Below, in pieces: positions 56,201-64,000 of a DNA stretch of 64,000 bases; the stretch's first letter is position 1; each line of letters opens with the position of its first letter. Under the pieces are notes generated by a model. It ran no database searches and was not told the origin of the DNA. It was given only the letters and a program-made list of their open reading frames with translations. Location of the stretch: NCBI GenBank assembly GCA_012064385.1, contig QRDG01001738.1:124001-188000 (forward strand), in the 5' to 3' direction. Made by a program: the position numbers and the translations under genes. The DNA comes from Puccinellia tenuiflora. Lineage: Eukaryota; Streptophyta; Magnoliopsida; Poales; Poaceae.

Positions 56201-59200
56201 AGTAGATCTAGTTGATAAGACAAGATTAAGGGGGAGATTGTTAGAAGTAATCTTGTCATATCTATGCATAAAGCTTTTGGTAGGTGCATGAAGTTTCTGG
56301 TAGGTCATGAAGTATCCAGAGTATGTAGGGTGAACTCTAGAATTAGGAATGTTCTAGAGTAAGATATGTAGGAGTAGTATAAAATATCTAGAGTTTGTAG
56401 AGTATTCTAGAAGTATGGTGTAGGGTTTGGATTGTGCCACATGGCAACAATCTAAAGGGTCATGTACAAGTATAAATAGGGGTACCACCCCTCCCATGTA
56501 AGTAAGCTTGTGTGGTATGTTGAGAAGACATACAGAGCTTCATATATTCCTGACCGGTGTGAGTGTGCAAGAGTGAGGTGTGTGTGAAGCACAACCTTAT
56601 TAGAAGGGAGCTAAGTGATTTAGCTCCCTACAAGTTTAACGCTTTATCATGAGTTACAGATTCTTTTGGTCACAACGTCGCCATTTAGATCAACTTTTAT
56701 ATTTACATTCTAGTTATTGATGGATCACAATGGCTGCAACTGGTGTGACAGTAATAATGAGATTCCTAACAAGACTTGGATTTCTATTTATTATGCAATT
56801 ACAAATGGAGGCCAAACACAACTATTAGAGATGGAGTCCAATTTGTACCAATTCCATGTCTAGAAAAAATGGTATTTGAATCTAACTGAATTCATCAATT
56901 GAATTTAGGGTTGTCCAGAAACTGCTATCATCGTGAGGAAAGTAGAAATATTAGCGAATGATGAGATAAAGATAGTAACAAAGGATAAGATTAGTATAAA
57001 TTAGGGATAGAGATTGGATTAGTGTCGTGGTATTGTCGAATCTAGCCTAGACAGGGGTGCCATCCGGCTAGGTAGAGAGGTGGGCATAGTAGATGTAGGC
57101 GATTCCGATGACGGGATGAGCACGAGTTTACCCAACTTCGGATCTCGTAATAGTGGCGAAACCCTACGTGCTGCTATAATTCACTATAAGGCGATATGTG
57201 CTGATTACAATGAAAGTTAGAGCGTGCCCTGAGGCGTCCCTCCGCCCGGCTTATAAAGGCGTCAGGGTTTGCAGGAAGAAACCTAACCGACTAAGTTACA
57301 GAGATCTATGGCCTTGCCTTGTGAGCTAAGTCGACTACAAGCAGGCCGCCTTCTGGAACCTTCCCTTAGCCGGATGGGCCTCCTGCGCTTCATCATACTG
57401 GGCCGCCCGGTAAGCCGGACTCGGCTTACCACCACTACGGGCCACCCTGGTATGCTGGCTTTTAGTCATCTTTGTGAAGGTACCTATTCGGCATATCCCC
57501 AACAGTTTCCTTTGAATTATAGATAAGCTTCCTTAGAGATAAGATATGTTCCTTAAGGACTAACTCAGTTATCAAGCTAGCCTTTAACCTAAACTTGAAA
57601 GCATCTTTCCCGCATCAGGAACGATCCCTATAGCTGGTAGCTCAGGCAAGTGCACTATCCCCAGTCTTTGAACCCTTACCCTATCCAAATTAATCTGATG
57701 TTAGCAAAGGTTCATAATGGAGCCAAAAGCCAGATCTACTCTCAAGTACTTGTGCGTTGGATTGCATGTTTTATGCCTGCATACTAGGTTAAATTCAATC
57801 TAGACCCATTCCAAAAATAGTAACAAAGGACGAATGATCAATTGATTAATCTGGACAACAGGAGCAAATCAGTACCCCTGCTCTTGACCTAAATCAAAAC
57901 AACGAAAATAGAACTGCAGGATGATTCAAAGGATTATCCAATAATTCAGCTCCCACACCTCACCTAATTTCCTTTCTTAATGAGACTATATGCGAAAAAA
58001 TCTTAACCACTGGTAAATTTCAGTTAGACACCAGTAAATCATTATCCGTTTGTCTGCTAAGGGAATATGTATGTAAGTCATCATATAGGTATGTCTATCA
58101 CTGTTGCCCAATAACATTAAGCACAAAATGCATCACGTTCAAAATAAGAAATCAGAACAGAAGTTGCATTCCTTATAATTGCTGAAATGTAGGAATCGAG
58201 ATGTTGCTTAACTCACCGGTGAACTTGACATCGCAGGAAAATCCTTTCATCTCCGCCTGCTCCACCCATGCCTTATCAGACTTGGACCGGTTCACCCTAG
58301 TCTGAAGGATTTGGCAATTGTCAACAGTGGACTCCCCTCCTAAAACCAATGATCAACAGTTAAACTTTAGCCTAAATAATTAAGTAATGGAAAGAAAAAA
58401 CCTTTGAGTACACTGGAAAACAGCCGCAAGGATAAAATTACAAACAAATAGAAAAAGGGTAAGAAGTAGAAACAACAGATGATGCAAGATGCTACAGATC
58501 ACATCAAATGCATAGCTTAGGAAGTAAAATATGAGCAACTATCGCCACATATTTGGTAGCACACTTGTTTTAAGATCCACATATAAAAATAAATCATTCA
58601 TTTTGTTTTGGACTGCAACTGTTGAGATACAGATATATGCTAGTGGGAATTGTTTCATACTAATCAACACCGGGGCTCCAAATCTGATAGCCTAAACTAG
58701 CATTCGGTAAATTTAAGACTTACAATCAGCAATCGCATGACCCTAAATAAGTCATTAGCACCATTTCAATACATGCAAAAAAAAAATAGCATCCACTATT
58801 TTTAAAACATTATAATGTCAAAATCACATGCAGATGAACTGAACTTAAATATTCATACATTCAGATTTCAGAGCTAAATGAGCACGTGCTTGGACAGAGG
58901 ATTCTAGAATGAACAAATAATCCATAAGAACCTCCTCATCTGCCCCCTGAATTCAATTTACAAGTGCTCAATAAAATAATAACTAAATCAAACTTAACCA
59001 AAGTTTCAAATAAGCCACATGAAAAAAAAAGTAACTGCTACAATGTATGGGGTTTAATCTCCATCTTCTCTTCAAGCAAGAAACTGCTACAAAGATTTAG
59101 TACTGTTTTCTGGCGGAAAGAAGAAGCTGACCTTTGGAGAACGGAACGATGTGGTCGTATTCATAGCAGAGGCAGCCGTGGCAGCTCCAGAAGCGGCGAC

Positions 59201-59393
59201 AGACTACGTTACCGGCCGCGTCCCGCCGCCACCGCTCTGGGTGGCGCCCTGCCAGCACTGCCGCCTTCTGCCAGCACGCGGTACGAGTCTTCTCGTCAAA
59301 GGACCTTGGCCGGTCCTTCTCCTTCCGTTTTGAGGCCCCTCCGCTGCTGCTCGCCTCGCCATTGTGCTCTCGCTGGGATGTGGAAGGCCCCAT
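53202..59393 (-). CDS. HNH endonuclease domain protein (three exons)
   Basis: The exons on the minus strand are 59132-59393, 58217-58339 and 53202-53356, spliced at GT/AG sites with matching phases, giving 179 residues. The N-terminus is low complexity and basic (MGPSTSQREHNGEASSSGGA, then SKRKEKDRPRSF). The domain follows: WRRDAAGNVVCRRFWSCHGC, LCYEYDHIVPFSKGGE (Asp80-His81), STVDNCQILQTRVNRSKSDK (Asn95, Asn104). Asp-His plus downstream Asn is the HNH metal-binding layout; the family usually nicks or cuts nucleic acid, but the plant protein's substrate is not known. The C-terminus is ELDVIEMAVYGDVIRPGKQC to PYDDAS. An in-frame TGA just before the ATG supports the start. Intron 2 is 4.9 kb because it holds an LTR element in antisense. 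Whether further exons follow instead of the stop at 53202 cannot be excluded. Confidence 0.85.
53357..54560. other. HNH gene intron 2, part without repeats
   Basis: AT-balanced intronic sequence between exon 3 and the LTR element. No other gene, repeat end or RNA was recognised. Confidence 0.5.
54566..54957 (+). repeat. 5' LTR of the gag-only element
   Basis: It begins TGTTAGAAGTAATC and ends CTCCTAACA. A TATA-like GTATAAATAGG is at about 54797-54807. Confidence 0.93.
54960..54971 (+). other. Primer-binding site (initiator Met tRNA)
   Basis: TGGTATCAGAGC directly after the 5' LTR is the standard plant LTR-element site for priming by initiator methionine tRNA. Confidence 0.92.
54997..55827 (+). 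CDS. Copia-type Gag polyprotein, intact
   Basis: A 276-residue nucleocapsid precursor starting MEKDREIVSIRYPMLTKSNY at 54997. It shows the copia Gag order: the N-terminal KSNYLAWSIKMKVLMRAQRL segment; the UBN2/Retrotran_gag region with ETAKETWEALKIMHMGAERV, VQTLKTEFEGLRMKESESVD, FASRLTTIVNQIRALGE and KKFLHAVPNKFLQIA; a Gly/Arg-rich linker (SSRGRGRGGGQGRGR); and a CCHC zinc knuckle CYNCPNFGHYAYEC at the end, before SDDDEPALL and the stop. Gag would pack element RNA into virus-like particles; reverse transcription must be supplied by a relative. No damage is visible. It lies on the strand opposite to the HNH gene whose intron it occupies. Confidence 0.93.
   Translation: MEKDREIVSIRYPMLTKSNYLAWSIKMKVLMRAQRLWDAVEPKDPKVPPEESKDQMALAAIYQGIPEDMLFLVYGKETAKETWEALKIMHMGAERVKDAKVQTLKTEFEGLRMKESESVDNFASRLTTIVNQIRALGEEFEEAYAVKKFLHAVPNKFLQIASTIELFGDLKTMTMEEVIGRLKAHEERLRGRGDVDEEHLLLTHAEWKARHEAESSSRGRGRGGGQGRGRERVRDKSEVKCYNCPNFGHYAYECPEKKNKAFFARVLSDDDEPALL
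55850..56165 (+). repeat. Short degenerate tandem repeats after gag
   Basis: About 8 irregular copies of 'ggtgtgatgccat.gtca' alternating with 'cggtgtgaagccaatgacgg' or 'ggtgtgaggccgac'. They occupy the place where pol would start. They are non-coding and possibly slippage-derived. Confidence 0.75.
56239..56632 (+). repeat. 3' LTR of the gag-only element
   Basis: It is almost identical to the 5' LTR. Differences seen: a 4-bp 'accg' insertion near 56554, two fewer TG in the 'gtgtgtg' run, and two or three substitutions (for example CATACAG instead of CATATAG, and CTCCCTACA instead of CTCCTAACA at the end). Confidence 0.93.
56638..57022. other. HNH gene intron 2, middle part
   Basis: AT-rich intronic sequence. 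Nothing else was recognised. Confidence 0.45.
57023..57504 (-). repeat. LTR-like fragment (possible solo LTR)
   Basis: On the minus strand it starts TGTTGGGGATATGCC, includes a TATA-like 'ctttataagccgggcgg', and ends 'ataccacgaca', so both tips have the TG...CA form. The bases outside (ATTAG and GTTTC) do not match, so a solo LTR with intact TSD is not shown. Confidence 0.5.
57505..58216. other. HNH gene intron 2, part next to exon 2
   Basis: Intronic sequence without recognisable repeats or genes, up to the GTGAGT donor at about 58211-58216 (minus strand). Confidence 0.5.
58340..59131. other. HNH gene intron 1
   Basis: A 792-bp intron with donor GTCAGC (59126-59131, minus strand) and acceptor TTTTAG (58340-58345). 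AT-rich, nothing else recognised. Confidence 0.7.
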
Positions 59394-59597
59394 TCACATC
59401 AAACTGTCAAACACCTTCAGATTTCTATATCGGCGACCACAGCCGGTAGCCCAATAGGAGGCCCCTAGAGATTCATAACTTATCTCTTTGAAAGAAGGGA
59501 AGGAAAGGGAGCACGCCAGCGGCCGGCGACTAGGCCACTAGGGTTAGCCAGGAGACACCGTCGCCGCTCGTTGGGAATCAGGAGAGAGGCGAGCGGA
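59394..59597 (-). promoter_or_regulatory. HNH gene 5' leader and proximal promoter
   Basis: About 200 bp between the ATG and the neighbouring Mutator-like element. No clear TATA box is visible. The promoter may therefore extend into, or have been displaced by, the inserted element. Confidence 0.35.
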
Positions 59598-61507
59598 GCA
59601 AGAGAAGAGAGAAATCCGATTTACCCCCTAAACTTGTCCTAAAGTTCGGATTGGAACCCTGAATTATTATTTGATTCAACTTTCAATCCCAAATTTTATA
59701 AACCGTTCAAAACTGCCCCTTTCAGTGTTTGCCCGAGTTTTGAGACGGTTTTAGTCGCCACGTCAGCGTCTTTTCCCCTAGGGAAACGCTAGCAAGCCTC
59801 CGGGGGCACGGAAGTCTCGCAACCTCCCTCTCGCGCGTGCGACGCGTGTCCCTGTGGACCCCACGCACGAGCGTCTTCCTCCTCTCGATCCCTATCCTCT
59901 CGCTCGAAACAAATCGTGGAGAGTTCGAGCAGCGCGCTCCACACCTCGCCGTCCTCCCCTCCATCCCCTTCCGCACCGGGAGCCGCACCAAATCTCGCCG
60001 TCCTCCCCGCCGATGCGGCAACGCGGAGGCAACCTCTTCCCCTCCTTTTCCCTCTCTCTCTCTCCTTCCCTCCTTCCATGGATCTCTTTCTTCCATAACT
60101 CCATGATAGAGCTCGAGCCTCTTCCTCCTCCCCACCGGCCCGTGCACTCGCGCATGGAGGGCAGATGAGCTCGACCGAGGCACCGAGCTCACGGAGAGCC
60201 ATGGCTGCTGCCCACCGAGCACATTGGGGTCCATCCATGGTCGCCTCGCGCACCGAGCTCGTGGTCATCATCGGCTCTGGCCAGACGCTCGATCCATCCA
60301 TGTCGATAGCAGCGCCAGGCGCTGCCTCCATCTACTCGCCCCGACCACCCTCGACCCGCTCGCCTTGCTGCTCCTCCCCGGAGGATCCGTGTTTTTGCTC
60401 CTCCGCATGCTGTAATAATACAATTTTTTTGCACCGTTAGATCTGTGGATTTGCATCAAAGAACTTTTTTGCTACAATTGTTACAATTGTTTTGCTCTTT
60501 TGCTATGATGCTATAATTGTATGAATTTTTTACTCCAAATGTTTTGTTATTTTGCTATAATAGTTTAAAGATTTTGCTACGAGGTCTCCGACGAGAGTCT
60601 CGGCGGAGAGTCCGCGATGTTTTGGCGAAGTCAGATTTGCTACAATAGCATAATTATTTGCTACAATCTTTTTGCAGTTTTGCTGCAATAGCATAATTTT
60701 TTTGCTACCAGGTCTCCGGCGAGGTCACCGGCTAGACCTCCGGCGATCCCAGCCTTTTTCTTATGTTTTGTGTGCGAACCGTTTTTTGCTACAATGCAGC
60801 AAAAGCGGGATGATACGTAGCAAAAACGGGACGCTGCGTAGTGAAAGCAGGATTTAATCCGTTTTGAGGACACGTGTCGCGCTGGGGACCCGGGGGCTGG
60901 AAAGTTTGGAGCCCCCGGGGGACGCCTAGCACTCCCCTTTCCCATATGCCAATACAATATCTGGTACAATTAACCCTGGACAAATATAGTACATGTACGC
61001 TATGCTCGATCCAGGACACTCTACTTGCAGCTCGAGAGAAAAAAAGAACACTCCCTCGTACATGCCTTGTTAGTCTCTCCTAGTACAGGGCGTCGTCCTT
61101 CGCCAGGGCAGGGCGGCGGCCCGGGCAGGACCACAATGGCTGGGCAAGGCAAGGTCAAGCCTTGGGCGTGTGGCGGAGGATCGGAGGTCAAGGCAGGAGC
61201 AGGATGTTAGCCAGGAACAAGGTGACGCTATGACGATCGGTCTATTATCTGTTTGTCGTGCAATAGAGGGTTTCTATTACTGAGGCAGATACATGTACAA
61301 GGAATTATATGTATACATGTACCGGTTTATTTTACTAAGATGGTGAATTGCTGAAAAAACCCGGATAAAAAGTTGTCAAAACGGTGGTGGGGTAATTCTG
61401 AACGGTTTTCATAGTTCAAGGTTGAAGATTGAACCAAATCAAACATGAAGTGGTAAACCGAACTTTTGGACAAGCACGGGGTAATATGGACTTCTCTCAG
61501 AAGAGAA
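59598..61507. mobile_element. Mutator-like element with long inverted repeats
   Basis: The left end (59607 on: 'gagagaaatccgatttaccc', then 'ttgtcctaaagttcgg', 'aaccgttcaaaactgcccc') and the right end on the minus strand (61498 down: 'gagagaagtccatattaccc', then 'ttgtccaaaagttcgg', 'aaccgttcagaattacccc') are homologous over about 110 bp. The flanks GCAAGAGAA (59598-59606) and AGAAGAGAA (61499-61507) match at 7 of 9 bases, a decayed 9-bp TSD. The GC-rich part (59820-60440) has open frames but no recognised domain. 60450-60850 repeats 'ttgctacaat' words. No transposase. Confidence 0.68.
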
Positions 61508-62131
61508 CGAACAAGGGCAAGTTGGGCTAGGCCGATGATCGAGGGACAATGGGGTATTTTTTTTGTCAAATCTTGTCATTTATCCAAACTAATATCGCAT
61601 ATGGCCTCTCCACGAAACTATTTGTAAATCTCGCCCGTGAGGTCATGCCGGCTCCTATGTATCCTCCCATGCTCATGGACCTCTTTGCAAATACTTTTTT
61701 TGATGGAAATACTTCTTACCAAATACTTGATCACGACAAAAGCTCACAATAAGGCTTTTGCTTCTGATCCATGCCACATGTGTCCGTGAACATCAATTTT
61801 GGCTCCACTTTCATTGCTTTCATATTTCTTTCATGGACACCTTTCTCTCTTAAATCGCCGTCTTACTTTCTCCGGACGCCGCCTTTATCTCCTCGGCCGT
61901 AGCTGATGATCCACAAGTGTAGGGGGTCGCAGCAGTCTTCGAGGAAAGTATAACGCAGATTTATTGATTCGACACAAGGAGAGCCAAAGAATATTTATAT
62001 GTCTTAGCAGTTGAGTTGTCAATTCAACCACACCTAAAAAGGACTTGCTTGACATAATTTATTAGTACCAACTATGATATAATGGCAGCAGTAGTGAAAT
62101 ACTAACAGTAGCAGATTAACAGTAGCAATAG
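61508..62131. other. Intergenic region before the gypsy element
   Basis: 61900-62110 resembles an old dispersed grass repeat ('cacaagtgtagggggtcgca', 'ttgattcgacacaagg', 'gagttgtcaattcaaccaca'). No gene is seen. Confidence 0.4.
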
Positions 62132-62954
62132 TGTCGGGGGGATCACCCCCGGGTGGTCAAGGACCTGCCTAAGTGTGATATCAAAGCCATCCGGCTGGAA
62201 GACAAGGGAAGAAGCCAATCCGGCTGAAGGGGAATCTGCCTACCTCCAGCAGCCGGATGAAGAAGGAGGTCGGCTCGCGCCAGCCGGCCTAGGTCTCCGA
62301 CACGGCAATGTGGGCTACAGGGAGCCACCGCCCGACCGCACGTCGCCCGTACCACGACCACGACTGCCTCCACGATGAACAGTACGGGCCGTGCAGCAGA
62401 CCGCCGACCCGGAACCGGCGGAGGTGGTGCCGGCAGGACAGGAAGCGCGCCACCCGGCCTCGCACGTCCCCGACAGCGGCGCCGCCCGGCCTCGCACGTC
62501 CACTGTGCCTGATGGAAGAATATTGTGGGAAGGAAGAAGACTGTAGCCGGACCCGGCGGGGCCGGGTCGAGCAGCCGGACCCAGCAGTCAGTGTGTAATC
62601 AGCCGGCCCCACACATGTACAGCAAACCCCCAGGCCTATATAAGAGGGGGTGCGTCCAGAGAGAAAGGAGATCCGGGAGGAGAAAGGAAACCCTAGAATA
62701 CTCACCAATCGGTCGATTCCTGGAACCCTAGCCTCTCATACAGCTCAAGGAGCTCACTTGTAACCTGTCCACTGATAATAAGAAAGAGCAAGGCAGTAGT
62801 AGGAATTTTACCTCACCATGAGGGCTTCGAACCTGGGTAGATCTTGTGTTAGCTCGCATGCTTGTGCCCAATCCCGCCTGCAGATGCCGCCGGCTGTGTT
62901 AGCTGCTCCCACACCACTCAAGCCTTCCCTTAGGCATATGTCCACACCACGACA
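62132..62954 (+). repeat. 5' LTR of the gypsy-type element
   Basis: It starts TGTCGGGGGGATCACCCCCG (the first 20 bases form a hairpin) and ends CACCACGACA. A TATA-like CCTATATAAGAGG is at about 62635-62647. Confidence 0.75.
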
Positions 62955-63069
62955 TTTGGCGCCCACCGTGGGGCAGGAAACAGCGGCTGGAGTCACATTC
63001 TGCACGGGATCCCGCGGCCGGCTCGGCGAGCGAGTCGCCACCGGCTTCGTCACCACTTTCGCTCCATCG

Positions 63070-64000
63070 ACTTTGTCGCCGACAACACCGCCTGCTTCGT
63101 CGGCTCCGCCTTCCCCGAGGGCGGCACTGTCATCAGCTTTGGCGAGCATCGCGTCTACGTCGCCGTTATCCCCGAGTACCCCGCCGTGGTACAGGCTTGC
63201 TCTGACCGTCTCCTCGAGACGGCTAGCTGTGAAAGCGGCCCCGCACTCCATTCCTACGCGGAGGTCATGGTCACCACCGTCGCACCCGTCGACCCGCATG
63301 GCAGCGTCCGCAACAATTCCCCGAACCCCGTCGAGGCTCTCATCCAAGGCCTCTCCACGCCCATCATCGCCAACGCCGACCCAGCAGCCGTAGCGGCACG
63401 CAGCACGCCTACGTCTTCTCGACGGCGTTGAGACCATCGCCGCCACGGAGCGCCGGCTGGAGGCGCAGGTCCATGAGTACAACAGCGCTCACGGCTTCAC
63501 CCCGGTGTCGGTTCATTCCAGCCGGGTGGAGGAAGTAAGACGCCGCGGAGGCAACCGCGGGAGCAAAATGGACAACGAGGCCAATCCGGCTGCTCCCTCA
63601 GGTTTCCGTCGACCCGTCTACAGCACCCCCGTGAAGAACATGAGGGCGGCGCAAGCCGCCACGTCCGAGCTTGCCGGTCTGCAAGGGGAAGAACTGCGAC
63701 TGCAACACCAATGCATCCAGGACCTCGTCGGCGCCGCCAACCGGATGCAGGCCTCCTACGAGCGGCGGCAGGCCGGCTCCGCTACCAACAGTCTGGCTGG
63801 AGAAATGCCGCCGGATGGCGGACCAACCGGCCCGCCGCCAGCCGGCGCGACTCGGCAGGATCGCCAGGCCTCTTCCCCTCACGCACACCGGGCACGCAGC
63901 GTCAACTCAGGCCCGCACCCGGACCGCAACCGCGGACCGGCTGAAGGAGGCAATCGGAACGACAAGGGCAAGGATCACGAGCCGGCTGCAGGAGGCAGTC
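63070..64000 (+). pseudogene. Gypsy gag-leader region, frameshifted, 3' partial
   Basis: One frame reads TACFVGSAFPEGGTVISFGE, then HRVYVAVIPEYPAVVQAC and SYAEVMVTTVAPVDPHGSVR, ending at a stop near 63429. The continuation is in the next register: GVETIAATERRLEAQVHEYN, then SRVEEVRRRGGNRGSKMDNE, and on through a charged Pro/Arg-rich stretch to the last base, without a stop. The second part looks like the N-terminal region of a grass gypsy Gag. The first part is a leader domain I cannot name. At least one frameshift (about 63405-63420) and perhaps another near 63068 break it. Nucleocapsid and pol parts would follow outside the window. Confidence 0.55.

Larger units (their letters stand above)
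54561..56637 (+). mobile_element. Young gag-only LTR element (TR-GAG type), in HNH intron 2
   Basis: The element is 54566-56632 (2067 bp) with the 5-bp TSD AGTTT (54561-54565, 56633-56637). Order: 5' LTR (392 bp), primer-binding site TGGTATCAGAGC complementary to initiator Met tRNA (54960-54971), an intact gag frame, short tandem repeats, polypurine tract AAGGGGGAGA (56228-56237) and 3' LTR (394 bp). There is no protease, integrase or RT. The gag type and PBS point to Ty1/copia ancestry. The LTRs differ at only a few positions, so insertion was recent. Confidence 0.93.
62132..64000 (+). mobile_element. Ty3/gypsy-type LTR retrotransposon, 5' part (runs off the window)
   Basis: It begins with an 823-bp LTR (62132-62954), followed by TGGCGCCCACCGTGGGGC (62957-62974), the primer-binding-site form common in grass gypsy elements, and then a gag-like region to the window edge. 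The 3' part and the second LTR lie outside. Confidence 0.75.

Noticed and set aside
57023..57504. Solo LTR with target duplication
   Set aside because: TG...CA tips exist, but the flanking 5-mers ATTAG and GTTTC differ. Kept only as an LTR-like fragment.

Overview
The window looks like plant nuclear DNA from a large-genome grass, most likely Triticeae (wheat, Aegilops or barley type). A few short genes lie in a dense, nested mass of transposable elements. These include CACTA elements with CACTA...TAGTG ends, Mutator-like elements with 9-bp target-site duplications (TSDs), a PIF/Harbinger element with TAA TSDs, LTR elements with TG...CA ends and 5-bp TSDs, and LINE-type retroposons with poly(A) tails. 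Introns have GT/AG borders, genes are separated by kilobases, and no bacterial signal is present. There is one ambiguous base (n at 30580).

Host-type genes: (1) the 3' part of a bHLH transcription factor gene at the left edge (632-1373, +). (2) Four tandem minus-strand paralogues of a small classical arabinogalactan protein (AGP) with signal peptide and GPI-anchor signal (8406-8774, 14931-15287, 24607-24978, 28287-28661). Each has a TATA box and a shared upstream motif, and they fall into two pairs, AGP1/2 and AGP3/4. (3) A three-exon HNH-nuclease-domain gene on the minus strand (53202-59393), whose 4.9-kb second intron holds an LTR element. (4) An internally deleted TTF-finger/hAT-transposase-derived reading frame (35125-36225, +).

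Layout: 0-5.7 kb holds the bHLH 3' exons, unique-looking intergenic DNA and old copies of a CACTA-type repeat. At 5.7-7.4 kb is a T-rich Mutator-like element. From 8.4 to 28.8 kb lies the AGP cluster, with MITEs, a complete 1.5-kb CACTA element (12916-14439) and a 4.6-kb PIF/Harbinger element (19826-24420) between its genes. The Harbinger element has a Myb-like second gene that reads open and a transposase with a single stop codon. At 29-36 kb are a hAT MITE, a broken LINE, a Tourist-like MITE and the hAT-derived gene. At 36.6-41.9 kb is a CACTA element carrying a 660-bp tandem array and a fragment that looks like a captured DUF868 gene. At 42-52.5 kb are a Ty3/gypsy pol relic, a retroposon (17-bp TSD) split by a 6.3-kb LTR element whose 5' LTR lost its promoter block, and a second GC-rich retroposon (14-bp TSD). 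At 53-59.4 kb is the HNH gene with a young gag-only (TR-GAG-type) LTR element in intron 2. At 59.6-61.5 kb a Mutator-like element abuts the HNH promoter. From 62.1 kb to the right edge is the 5' LTR, primer-binding site and broken gag of a Ty3/gypsy-type element that continues beyond the window.

I found no wholly new biological system. The best leads are the promoter motif shared by all four AGP genes, the Harbinger element one stop codon away from a full gene set, the intact gag-only LTR element inside an HNH gene intron, and the CACTA element combining a 660-bp array with a captured gene piece.
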